DNA of 64,000 nt from GCA-001856825 sp038729485 (GTDB taxonomy: Archaea > Thermoplasmatota > Thermoplasmata > Thermoplasmatales > GCA-001856825). Every line of letters begins with the position of its first letter. Position 1 is the stretch's first letter. The stretch is taken from assembly GCA_038729485.1 (NCBI GenBank), contig JAVYRX010000002.1:62001-126000 (forward strand), read 5' to 3'. The translations under genes were made by a program, and so were the position numbers. Shown here piece by piece: positions 53,071-62,039 of this stretch. The notes under the pieces were generated by a model. It was not told the DNA's origin and made no database searches. It was given only the letters and a program-made list of their open reading frames with translations.

Positions 53071-53814
53071 ATGGTGCCTAGAGAACAAATAAGGAAGTGC
53101 CCAGTTCACGGATATTACAGGGGACTGAATTGCCCCATATGCGGAGAGGAAGGCAAATTCATCTTGTCAGAGGAGGAAGTGGATATGCTGGGCAGAACCA
53201 TAACAAAGATTCTTAGGCACAGACCGGAAAAGTACCATCTAGAAATCAACGACAAAGGATACGTGAATATAGATGAAATGGTTCAAGAAATAAGGTTTTA
53301 CAATAGGAGACTGCATTTCGTTGGACCGTCCCACATATTTGCAATAGTCCTCACTGACAACAAGGGAAGATATCAACTAACAGAGAACAAGAGATACATC
53401 AGGGCGACGTATGGCCACACGATTGACGTTGATCTCACGGACCTCCCTACGGACGGAGTACCAGAGATCCTTTATTACCCGACGAACAGAGAAGAGTTCG
53501 AAATTCTTAAAGAAAACGGCATACTTCCATCGGACAGAAGATGGGTTCACTTGTCCAGTTCTGAAGAAAAGGCGTATATAGCTGGACTTTATCATTTTGA
53601 TTCCCCGTTGCTAGTGCCCATAAAAAGCGAAATCGTGGCTGAGTCGGGAGAGAGAATCTATCACGCTGGGCAGGAGGTATTCATTTGTAAATTTGTACCG
53701 CCTGAAAGCATGATGGAACCTCAAGAGTTCAGCGGAACCGTTGACGATGAGACAATTGAAGAGATCAAGATTTCAAAGGAGAAGAAAATAAGGAGTAAAC
53801 AAGAGGGCTGGTAG
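53071..53814 (+). CDS. kptA: RNA 2'-phosphotransferase Tpt1/KptA with N-terminal zinc ribbon
   Basis: A 247-residue enzyme that moves an internal RNA 2'-phosphate to NAD. The N terminus has a zinc-ribbon-like CPVHGYYRGLNCPIC (residues 10 to 24). ITKILRHRPEKYHLEI is the family lead block, and RATYGHTIDVDL and HLSSSEEKAYIAG form the NAD site. Its last ten bases, including the stop, belong also to the following tRNA-Ala gene. Many Tpt1 proteins act in tRNA splicing repair, which suits this tRNA link. Confidence 0.92.
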   Translation: MVPREQIRKCPVHGYYRGLNCPICGEEGKFILSEEEVDMLGRTITKILRHRPEKYHLEINDKGYVNIDEMVQEIRFYNRRLHFVGPSHIFAIVLTDNKGRYQLTENKRYIRATYGHTIDVDLTDLPTDGVPEILYYPTNREEFEILKENGILPSDRRWVHLSSSEEKAYIAGLYHFDSPLLVPIKSEIVAESGERIYHAGQEVFICKFVPPESMMEPQEFSGTVDDETIEEIKISKEKKIRSKQEGW

Positions 53815-53876
53815 ATCAGCGGAAGATCGCCTGCTTTGCAAGCAGGAGGCCCGGGGTTCAAATCCCCGCCAGTCCA
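53805..53876 (+). tRNA. tRNA-Ala (anticodon TGC)
   Basis: A 72-base cloverleaf. The acceptor is GGGCTGG with CCAGTCC (one G-U pair). The anticodon stem is CCTGC with GCAGG and its loop TTTGCAA gives TGC. The T arm is CGGGG-TTCAAAT-CCCCG, and the discriminator is A. No intron and no encoded CCA. It overlaps the end of tpt1 by ten bases and shows no promoter of its own. Confidence 0.96.
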
Positions 53877-53967
53877 TACCATCAATTTTCAGTAGAATTC
53901 AAACCAAATGAAGCCCCATTTTTTCAAACCACGTATTGGGCATTCGCAGATAGTTCGTAAAATAAAA

Positions 53968-55044
53968 TCAAGACTGCAGTGAGAATTCCTTGAATTGTTT
54001 CTTGACTGATGGAGAAAGCATCAATCGCAATACGCTCTGATATCCCGGGACAAATTCAACCGATGAACCAGCTTCGTATTCATTCTCACTGTCTTGGATG
54101 TCTAGTATTAGGTGGTCGCCGCTTCCCCCAAGCACTTTAACCCCACGGTCTACTGGCTTCAAACTGCCGATTTCCACGTCCTGTTTGCCTATGGCAACTA
54201 TTGCGCGAAGCCTTTCACCGAGGTCCTCTATGATAGGAACATTCCCGAATGCATCCCTACCTATTTCTCCATAGGGAACGGAGGGTTTTTTCCCTACCTC
54301 TATCACTTCCGCCCTCAACAGCATAGTGTCCCTCTCAAGATATGGAATCTCTCTGTTCCTCGTTGTGTCATTCCCGAACATCAGTGCCTCACCTATTCGC
54401 AACTGATTGATGCCTCTTACATTGTCTGTCTCAAACAGCATAAGGGTGTCAGTGGCGCCACCTGAGACGATGGGGACGTCAAATCCGCTGTCCAGCAGGC
54501 TGTCCCTAACGGAAATGAGAGATTCCATTTTCTCGAGTGTTGGTATCACGCCACCATAACATCCCAAGTTGGTCCCAATCCCAAGAAATTGCACCCCATG
54601 CCTTTCCAAATCTCTTACAAATGGTACCGCCTTTTCTGGCATTATCCCTTCTCGGAGATCTCCAAGCTCGACCATTACAATTACTCCAAATTTCCTCGAA
54701 GTTCTTCTCGCCTCGTTTGCCAGTGCAACAGCAATCCTGCTATCGCTTATCAGCGCAGCATCCGTATACTTCACAGTTAAATGTATTTCAGACAGCTGCG
54801 GTGACCTGATCTGGATCAGATTTGCCTGGATTCCCGATTCTCTCATCTTAGAGATGTTTTCCACTCTTGAATCTCCGATCCACGAAAGACCTGCCTCAAT
54901 TAAGGTTCTAGCTATGGCGGGCTCACCCTGTACAACCTTTGTCACACCAACTAAGTCCACTCCTTTTTTAGACAGCAATTCTCTTAACGTTATAGCATTC
55001 CTTTTGATCTTCGAAGTGTCTATGAGCAAGAGAGGGTTCATCAC
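53968..55044 (-). CDS. PLP-dependent alanine/ornithine racemase family protein
   Basis: A 358-residue type III-fold PLP enzyme. VGVTKVVQG holds the likely cofactor lysine K36, GGATDTL and GINQLRIGEALMFG form the phosphate-binding end of the barrel. It is most like the ornithine/alanine racemase branch. A C-terminal beta domain follows. Substrate not certain. Confidence 0.85.
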   Translation of the reverse strand: MMNPLLLIDTSKIKRNAITLRELLSKKGVDLVGVTKVVQGEPAIARTLIEAGLSWIGDSRVENISKMRESGIQANLIQIRSPQLSEIHLTVKYTDAALISDSRIAVALANEARRTSRKFGVIVMVELGDLREGIMPEKAVPFVRDLERHGVQFLGIGTNLGCYGGVIPTLEKMESLISVRDSLLDSGFDVPIVSGGATDTLMLFETDNVRGINQLRIGEALMFGNDTTRNREIPYLERDTMLLRAEVIEVGKKPSVPYGEIGRDAFGNVPIIEDLGERLRAIVAIGKQDVEIGSLKPVDRGVKVLGGSGDHLILDIQDSENEYEAGSSVEFVPGYQSVLRLMLSPSVKKQFKEFSLQS

Positions 55045-55163
55045 TATCGATTTTGAGACACTATTTTATGATTTTGGATTTTTTTCTGATAGTTCCTGTG
55101 CTTTCTTTACGGCAAACAAAAGGATATCGTTTTCATTAATTAGACAGCCAATTGGCCCTATAT

Positions 55164-55718
55164 CTAAAACTCAAGTTCTCTGGAATCGATTACATGTGCG
55201 AATTCATCGTTTATAGATGCTAGATTTACCCTATGGACTTCTTCTGCAGGTATTTTTATGCCTGCTAGATCCAGTCTATCAAAAGTTGCACAGGCATCTT
55301 GAATGACATAGCTTTCAAAACCCAAGTTTCCCGACATCCTTGCCGTAGTACTGACGCAATGGTCCGTTGTAAGACCTACGTAAAATACCTGTTCAGATTT
55401 CCAGTCTTTCAAGGTTTGTTCTAGGTTTGTGCCAATGAACGCGCTATTGACTCTTTTTGTCATTACAAGCTCACCTTTAATAGGGGTTGCCTCCTTTTTA
55501 AATTCAAAAGTTTTCTTTCCGGGAATGAAGGGGGAGTTTGGATTTTTAGAGTAGTGCCTGATATGTATCAATCTTTTTTCTGTTTGCCTAAAGTTTGCCA
55601 TTAATGAAGATATCACATTTTCAGCGTTAGGATTATTTCTGTTACCAAGTTCTGGGTTAGACCATGCCTCCTGAACGTCTATCACTACGAGTGTTGAATT
55701 GCCCCCAACCTTTAACAT
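55164..55718 (-). CDS. Isochorismatase-family cysteine hydrolase
   Basis: A 184-residue hydrolase with the D-K-C triad at D14 (VVIDVQEAW), K88 (MTKRVNSAF) and C121 (TTDHCVSTTAR), all intact. Members hydrolyse amides such as nicotinamide, or isochorismate. The upstream racemase (119 bp gap, same strand) does not define the substrate. Confidence 0.88.
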   Translation of the reverse strand: MLKVGGNSTLVVIDVQEAWSNPELGNRNNPNAENVISSLMANFRQTEKRLIHIRHYSKNPNSPFIPGKKTFEFKKEATPIKGELVMTKRVNSAFIGTNLEQTLKDWKSEQVFYVGLTTDHCVSTTARMSGNLGFESYVIQDACATFDRLDLAGIKIPAEEVHRVNLASINDEFAHVIDSRELEF

Positions 55719-55796
55719 ATTCTCAGAAATTGAAAATCCTCCTAAATATCTTCCTACAGCGCATTAAATTCTGTAACCACACAACATTTCCATAAA

Positions 55797-55807
55797 TTAT
55801 TATATTT
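55797..55807 (+). promoter_or_regulatory. TATA-like box for tRNA-Ser
   Basis: ATTATATTTAG sits about 30 bp before the tRNA 5' end. Confidence 0.5.
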
Positions 55808-55835
55808 AGGTACTTCTTTCAGACTGAAAAATTCT

Positions 55836-55920
55836 GCCAGGGTAGCCTAGTCCGGCCAAGGCGATAGATTCGAGATCTATTGCTCGCAAGAGCTCGGGAG
55901 TTCAAATCTCCCCCCTGGCG
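55836..55920 (+). tRNA. tRNA-Ser (anticodon CGA)
   Basis: An 85-base tRNA with acceptor GCCAGGG/CCCTGGC, anticodon stem ATAGA/TCTAT with loop TTCGAGA (anticodon CGA), a long variable arm (GCTC-GCAA-GAGC), T arm GGGAG-TTCAAAT-CTCCC and discriminator G, which is usual for tRNA-Ser. No encoded CCA. Confidence 0.96.
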
Positions 55921-56729
55921 CTTCCTGAATAGTAAATCTATTGAAGGAACCACAATTGGTTGCATGTAAGTCAATTTCCTGCCGGAGTATTGTTGTATGT
56001 CTTTTGCAACAGAACTATGTTCTCAACGCATTAAAAGAAATCAGAACCTTTGGAAACAGACGTCCTATAATAAGGAATAAAAGCGATATTTCAAGAGCAG
56101 CATTGAATGGAGTACGCGAATTCAAACAATTAAATATGAGCAGTTCAAAATATCGCGATACTTTAAAACATTCCACGCAAAGATGGCGAAAGTAAATCAA
56201 TTTGGTCATCGTATTACGGGACTAGAAGCCACAACACCAGCTAATTCCGTCCGAAGAGCTTGCAGGCGAATATTGCCCTCCCTAAAAGCGTAGATTAGCG
56301 CATTCTATTATAACGAGATTAGTTCCTCAACAATTTATTCAGAACCTGACCACAAAAAGGATTTCGAACTTTAGGATATTTCAAAAAATAGGAGGCCGAG
56401 AAGATAGTCAATAGAATTGACGCATCAAAATTTCCCTTTTAATAATTTAAAAGGAAACGGCGATGTTAACTCTTTTGTGCACGGAAATATGTATATATTG
56501 TGCCCTTGAGAGTAATAATCACGACTTTAGAGCGATAGAAACTAAGAGCTGATGGGCCACGCTCTCTCCGTGGGGAGCCGGTCAAAAAGAAACCATGATC
56601 TACAGAGAAAATTACCACCTTAAAATTCATTCTCGTGAAGATTAAGGTTGGCTGATGGAGTTGATGGTTAAAATGCGCGGCTTTTTCCTGCGCAGCGAGT
56701 GGGTGACAAATTTGTGATTGTCTTAAATC
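55921..56729. other. 809-bp gap downstream of tRNA-Ser without a recognisable gene
   Basis: Only short frames are present; the longest (55941-56195, 84 codons, TTG start) has no recognisable domain and may be a remnant. A TATA-like TATGTATATATT is at 56489-56500 and is followed by several inverted repeats (56550-56580 and 56674-56694). I saw no copy of the tRNA 3' end that would mark an integration site. Confidence 0.5.
56520..56700 (+). ncRNA. Weak candidate for a structured RNA
   Basis: It follows a TATA-like element at 56489-56500. CCACG/CGTGG (within 56552-56572) and TGCGC/GCGCA (56674-56678 with 56690-56694) can form hairpins, and the segment is more GC-rich than the flanks. Paired CTGATGG words are present but not in C/D box order. 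Low confidence; extent and strand guessed. Confidence 0.2.
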
Positions 56730-57650
56730 TCATTTGTGAAGCCTTTGGAAATTATTCAAATCTACTGAAACAACCAATATCCCAACTGTAACAAGGAACA
56801 ATCCCAATGTGTATTGAACCCTTAATGAGGGATACAGGATAAATGAAAACACAATTACAGGTAGGAGTTCCAGATTAGAAAGTATGTTCCCCAAGGTGAC
56901 CTGGCGGAAACCGAGAGGGCGCAGGCTCCTGTATCCATTGACCTCCAATGCTAGCGCAACTACCAGAGAGACGGAAATTACTAGCGAGATAGAGATGTAA
57001 ACCAGAGTAGGAGCTGGCTCTATCTGGAACTTAAGAATTGACCAGAAGATAAGAAGGACCCCACACTCCGAAAGAAAAACGTAGAATATGTTTGAATTTG
57101 ACGTATGATCGCCCTTTGTAGCTGCGTATACTAGGTATGTTGCTGCTGCATAAAGGAAACCCATCACTATTCCCACTATAACGCTCAGGGGCGAGATAAT
57201 ATACTTTCCAGTGGACTGGATATTTTCAACGATAAGACCGAATGTTACTAAAAAGAGGCCTACTGAATATTTAAGAAATTTTGTTGACCTATCGCCAGAT
57301 AGGTAGAGGAGAATAGGTAAAAATAGGACGTTAAACTCGGCAAACGAACTGGCAACTGCGATATCGTCAGACTTTATTAGGAAATACATGGAGAAATTTG
57401 CAATAGCAAATAATATTCCCGATAAAACGGAGAGGAAAGTGGCTCTGTTAATTGTGCGCGGGATTCCGAAGAAAAGAGAGAAAAATGTTCCTCCCACCAT
57501 TATTATTAGGAGATAGAATATCGGAAAGTTTTCGCCGGAAGCAAGTATCAGGAAACCAGAACCTATAAGCCAAACTGAGTATGTTAATGAGGATGAGAGC
57601 GAGAGAAGGTACCCGGTCGTACCCCTATTTCCTTGAGATTCTACCGACAT
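56730..57650 (-). CDS. EamA/DMT-superfamily permease
   Basis: A 306-residue protein with ten TM segments in two repeated halves, as in drug/metabolite transporters. FAEFNVLFLPILLYLSGD and the second-half GNILSNLELLPVIVFSFILYP are the paired repeats. It overlaps the GNAT/membrane gene by 26 bp, so they are probably translated together. The transported compound is unknown. Confidence 0.82.
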   Translation of the reverse strand: MSVESQGNRGTTGYLLSLSSSLTYSVWLIGSGFLILASGENFPIFYLLIIMVGGTFFSLFFGIPRTINRATFLSVLSGILFAIANFSMYFLIKSDDIAVASSFAEFNVLFLPILLYLSGDRSTKFLKYSVGLFLVTFGLIVENIQSTGKYIISPLSVIVGIVMGFLYAAATYLVYAATKGDHTSNSNIFYVFLSECGVLLIFWSILKFQIEPAPTLVYISISLVISVSLVVALALEVNGYRSLRPLGFRQVTLGNILSNLELLPVIVFSFILYPSLRVQYTLGLFLVTVGILVVSVDLNNFQRLHK

Positions 57651-59748
57651 TCCTTGGCCTCATCGGAATCGCATATAAAACAAGAAGCACAAATGCAGAT
57701 ACCATCGAAACAACTTCAATATACAGCGAAATGTGGGAATATCCCAAGGAGTTAATGACAGCAACCAATGAGGTCCCTATTATGAGGATTGCAACCAGGA
57801 AGTTCAAGATATTTGACTTCCTCGCCTGGGTCAGCTCAAAAAAAGTACTTGTCTCCCTATAAAGTGTATTCCTCAATTGTGTTGCCCTCTCTTTCAGTTC
57901 AATTATACCCATCTGGCGCTGCGCGCTCTGAAGTGCAATTTTGAGCGATGTAAAATGTTCAACGTCTATCAGGTTGATCTCCACCATCCTCCTCTCTATT
58001 TTTTCCTCCTCTTCGGTGAGCCTCGTTTGCTCCTTCGTTAGCTTGTATGATATTGCCTTATCTGTATACCTATCTGTTATCCAGAGGAGAATTGAAAATT
58101 GAGCCCTCAGCAGCTCTATTTCTGTAACATACTCAGCTTCTACGCTGTTTCTGATCATGTCTCTTACTTCGAGATTGAAGCCGGCGCCTTTCCACTTTGC
58201 TATTAGATCGGGAAGAGTGTAACCTGTTATTTCCTCCACGCTATTGAACATTGATTCCTCACTCTTGAAAATAACCAGTGATGAGTTAAATTTGTAATAA
58301 GTTAGCGCTGCTCCCACGATACTGATATTTTCACTTTCAACCGTTGGGCCTGTCGCTTCTTCTATTTCGTGTTTTGAAACTAGTTCGTAGCTTGGATCCC
58401 CGTTGAATATACCATACAGGGTTTTGGAATCCATGGTACCTACGTATGAGCTCGATACGATCAGTGGATACATTTGTCTAGAGATATCGTATGTGCCTAG
58501 CCGCACGCTGTCCGCATCAAAATATTTAAGGATATATTCAAGTTTCGACTTCATAAAAGAATCCACGGATACACCATTAATTTTGAGCCTGCTCCTCTCT
58601 ACCAACTCAATTATGAGTTCCGGCAAGATCAGTCCTTGGAAAGGAAAAGCAAGCTCAACGCTCAAAACACCTATTGAGTTATAAACATAGTAAGTTGACA
58701 GTGAAACCCGATATTCCCTCCCAGGAATTGAATTAAAAGTGACCACAACCTTCTCATTTTCCCACTGTTGGCGAGAGAATCTAATTACAGATCTTCTGTT
58801 CAAATAGGAGGTTGAGAAGTTCACGGAATTCTGGAGGTACATAGCAAAGATAAAGGGGGACGCCGAAGTGCTATGGAGCCTGTTGTAACCATCCAATGCT
58901 CCATAATTTATGAAATTTAATCTCTCCTTGCCCGATTGCAGAAAAGAGATGAGCTCGTTTCGAAACTCCTGAGGATCGTTCGCGAGCATATCAACATCCA
59001 ACGTTAAGAAATAGTAAAGGGTAACACCGTCAAAAAGAAATGGACTTATTCGCCTAAGGGTCAAATAGGGCTCTGAGATTACAGCATCTCTTATTCTTTT
59101 GAATTCGTTGATATCATCTGGATTCTTCTTTCCCATAGCGTATCTGAAATAATCCTTCAGTAGGGAAAGAAATGAACTAACATCCAAATAGGAAGAACCG
59201 TTTAAATTTTTGACAAGAAGAAGCAGGTTCCTTGAAGGCTCCTTGCCTTCTGAAAGTGATGGCTGAGTGTAGTCAACGCAAATTAGCCTAAAATCTAGGT
59301 TAGCCCAGAACGGAAGCGAGTTCTTTCTCTCCGGTATGGCAAGAGGGTCCTCGACCTCGATCATTATGCCCTTTAGTTCATTTTCGGCTCTTCTGGCATC
59401 CTGCCAAAGAATATCCTCAAACTTTTTAAGAAGAATATTCGCGATACCTTTATTTCTGAGTCTCTCGTCAACTCCTATGAATTCTATGACCCCGAAAGAT
59501 GATGTGCTGTAGTAATCCCCTATTATGAATCCAGCAATTTGAGTATCATTTGCTACGATAACGTGATAGTTATTTTTTCCGTAGAAGTCTGTTGACTTGT
59601 TCCTAAGATACTTCTTTATGTTGTCGAGAGATTCACTTTCTTCAGGTACATTGAAAATTCTGCTATAAAGATCATAAAATGAATCTAACTCGGGAGAGTT
59701 GTAAGAAAGTTCTATCAGCTGTATATTTGGTGATCCAGAAGATCTCAA
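57625..59748 (-). CDS. GNAT acetyltransferase fused to a large uncharacterised region and two C-terminal TM segments
   Basis: A 707-residue protein. Residues about 10 to 160 are a GNAT domain with an acetyl-CoA loop RNKGIA at 98-103. Residues about 170 to 560 form a long alpha/beta region I do not recognise. A charged coiled-coil stretch (about 560 to 640, with KEQTRLTEEEEKIERRM) leads to two TM segments (about 646 to 668 and 674 to 697) and a short basic tail. The layout suggests a cytosolic enzyme tethered to the membrane. The start is a TTG; no ATG lies near the domain start. It overlaps the DMT permease by 26 bp. Confidence 0.75.
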   Translation of the reverse strand: MRSSGSPNIQLIELSYNSPELDSFYDLYSRIFNVPEESESLDNIKKYLRNKSTDFYGKNNYHVIVANDTQIAGFIIGDYYSTSSFGVIEFIGVDERLRNKGIANILLKKFEDILWQDARRAENELKGIMIEVEDPLAIPERKNSLPFWANLDFRLICVDYTQPSLSEGKEPSRNLLLLVKNLNGSSYLDVSSFLSLLKDYFRYAMGKKNPDDINEFKRIRDAVISEPYLTLRRISPFLFDGVTLYYFLTLDVDMLANDPQEFRNELISFLQSGKERLNFINYGALDGYNRLHSTSASPFIFAMYLQNSVNFSTSYLNRRSVIRFSRQQWENEKVVVTFNSIPGREYRVSLSTYYVYNSIGVLSVELAFPFQGLILPELIIELVERSRLKINGVSVDSFMKSKLEYILKYFDADSVRLGTYDISRQMYPLIVSSSYVGTMDSKTLYGIFNGDPSYELVSKHEIEEATGPTVESENISIVGAALTYYKFNSSLVIFKSEESMFNSVEEITGYTLPDLIAKWKGAGFNLEVRDMIRNSVEAEYVTEIELLRAQFSILLWITDRYTDKAISYKLTKEQTRLTEEEEKIERRMVEINLIDVEHFTSLKIALQSAQRQMGIIELKERATQLRNTLYRETSTFFELTQARKSNILNFLVAILIIGTSLVAVINSLGYSHISLYIEVVSMVSAFVLLVLYAIPMRPRNVGRISRK

Positions 59749-59981
59749 CGCTTTTATAAGGACTACGCGTTAATAATTCTTTCGAGCTCGCAATGTGGAC
59801 TCTTTTTTGGCAGATATGCGCTCTATAGAAAAGATTGGCCCAATACTTTGAAAATATTCTCACTATTCATGATTCTTGCTGACAGCTAAGTTATCGGACT
59901 GAAAATCATGAACTGAAATGTACAGATGCCCTTCTTTGCTCGTGAACCGCTCAAGCCCCTATTTAGGGATCGCCAAAGCTA

Positions 59982-60015
59982 GATTAATCTCTAACTCTAC
60001 CTTTTTTGCATAATA
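59982..60015. repeat. Left terminal inverted repeat of the IS
   Basis: Matches the complement of the right end at 31 of 34 positions; mismatches are at positions 17, 19 and 22. Confidence 0.85.
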
Positions 60016-60090
60016 TATTTTTGTAGATCCTTTATTTTAAAGGTTTGCACAGAAAGATCCTTATACTTGCATATTAAGTATGTGCATAAT

Positions 60091-61515
60091 ATGGCTAACC
60101 ACAATACAAGTAATTAGCATTCTGAATGGGCCCTGAAATTCAAAGCAAAGGGTACGCTCGTTGCAAAGCGTGGTGACAGATATTATCTATACAAAGTGTC
60201 AAGCCAATGGAACAGCGAGAAGAAGAGACCTCAACTCAAGACAGGCGAGTTTCTCGGACGCATCACACCCGAAGGTCTTATTGAACCAAAGACAAAACGC
60301 ATGATGAAGAGATATGATCAGATATCTGTAAAGGAATACGGTTCATCATTTTTGGTGCATCACATTTCCACTGATATTATTGAATGCCTCAAGGATCATT
60401 TTACGGAGTGGAGGGATATATTCGTATTTTAATGCATGAGATTGATGTATCATTCTCCAATCAAGAATGTTGAATTCCACTACAAAACGTCACTCCTTTC
60501 TGAAACGATCGGAGACGCCCATGTGTATCCGGATGCTCTTGGCTCCATGCTTGGCACAATTGGAATGGACAGAAAAGCCATGGTGGATTTCTTGAGATCG
60601 TTCGTGGGAGATCATAGGTATCTTGCAGTTGATCTGACACACATCCTCTCCATGAGTGAAAACGTCATATCCTCCATGCTAGGCCATAACAGCATGGATG
60701 AATTACTTCCACAGGTGCAGCTTCTGTTCCTTTTCTCACTTGATCGTGATGCACCCACATATTTTCGCATACTTCCAGGTTCCATTAACAGTGTTGCATC
60801 TTTGAAACTCTCCATGGAGGAATCAAGTGCAAATAGGATTGTTCTCGTATCAGATACAGGTTTCTATTCAAAATCCAATATATCCTCCCTGGATTCCATG
60901 GGTATATCCTACATAATACCACTAAAGAGGAACTCAAAACTCATCTCATATGATTCTGAAGGGGGAAAACATTTCATGTTCCAGGATCATACCATATTTT
61001 ACAGCAAATATTCTTCATCGGGAGAGACAATGTTCACATTCAGGAACTATTTCCTGAAAGCTGAAGAGGAGAAGTATTTCCTTGGAATGAATAAATCAAC
61101 AAAGAGATTCACAGCCATAAGGGATCGCATGGGCACAATATCCGTTATAACCAACCTGAAAGTACCAGGTGAGATCGTGTATGGCATGCTGAAATCCAGA
61201 ACCGACATAGAGCAGTCGTACGATACGTTCAAGAACACAATTCATGCCGATAGGACATACATGCGCAATGATCAACAGATGCAGGGCTGGACCTTTGTGA
61301 ATTTCATTGCACTGATCATTCATTATAGGATATACAGTCTTTTGAAATCAAAAGATCTGTTAAAGAAATATTCACCAGTGGATGTGATACAGCACATATC
61401 AAGAGTATTCATGCTGAGGATCGGAGAGGAGTGGAAGATATCAGAGATTCCAAAGAAGTCAAGATTGCTGATGGAAGGGCTCGACATACCTATTATGCAA
61501 AAGAGCTGGAGTTAG
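60091..61515 (+). pseudogene. Transposase of the IS, interrupted by two in-frame stop codons
   Basis: A DDE-type transposase (IS1634/IS4 superfamily): N-terminal segment MANHNTSN from ATG 60091, then KRGDRYYLYKVSSQWN, and catalytic-type blocks VSDTGFYSKSN and RTDIEQSYDTFKN (DDE glutamate region) in the C-terminal part. The frame is continuous from 60091 to 61515 except for TAG at 60115-60117 and TAA at 60430-60432, so two nonsense changes have inactivated it. The remaining 359-codon part from ATG 60436 is open. Confidence 0.85.
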
Positions 61516-61524
61516 AGATTAATC
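61491..61524. repeat. Right terminal inverted repeat of the IS
   Basis: Inverted copy of 59982-60015; the transposase stop codon at 61513-61515 lies inside it. Confidence 0.85.
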
Positions 61525-62039
61525 CTTAAAAGATCTTTCTCGCAGGTAGTTTAATTAAACTCCCCTAACATTCTATGAAAATTTTCACATTTTCGGCACT
61601 CAAATCTTTGTGATGTAGAGATTTCCATGTTATGCAGGGCACAATTTCCTCGGTTTCTGGACTAGGAGAATTTTCCTTAAACTACACCGCTATTTTGAAG
61701 GAACTACTTTTTACAAATTGAAATCCTAATCTCCGTTTATTTAACGTTCCTGTGATCCGCTTTTCAGGTTTTGACTTGATGGTAAATCAAAAGGGCGTTT
61801 CTACACCTGACAATCATGTCTATCAATAAAATATTTATACTGTGCCACTCCAAATTTTAGCATAAGTAATTTGGCTAGGATAAAAACCCGTTTATTCTAT
61901 GCTCTAGCATTTCACCTTTTCAACAGCGATGGAGGAACTTTGAGATAGGATCGAAGTCAGTAATTTGAACTATCACGTAATTATTTTATCACTAATGATA
62001 TAAGCGAAACATTAATGAAGTAAATTAAGCTGATCATGT
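61525..62039. other. 515-bp gap between the IS and trpB2
   Basis: AT-rich, without a recognisable gene. TATA-like words (AATAAAATATTTATA at about 61828-61842 and GATATAAG near 61997-62004) are present; the latter lies about 40 bp before the trpB2 start and may serve it. No tRNA or repeat seen. Confidence 0.5.

Larger units (their letters stand above)
59982..61524 (+). mobile_element. Decayed insertion sequence, IS1634/IS4-like, 1543 bp
   Basis: The ends are a 34-bp imperfect inverted repeat (31 of 34 matches). The first 16 bases, GATTAATCTCTAACTC, are perfect (59982-59997 with 61509-61524) and a TTTTGCATAATA block at the inner end is also shared. The element holds one transposase frame, which ends inside the right repeat. 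I see no clear target-site duplication. It separates the GNAT gene from trpB. Confidence 0.85.

Noticed and set aside
55941..56195. 84-codon frame after tRNA-Ser as a gene
   Set aside because: No recognisable domain, TTG start, no clear ribosome site; kept only as a possible remnant in the gap entry.
60051..60059. AGAAAGATC, repeated in inverse at 61532-61540, as the ends of the insertion sequence
   Set aside because: The 34-bp repeat at 59982-60015 and 61491-61524 is far longer and frames the transposase better; the nine-base match is probably chance.
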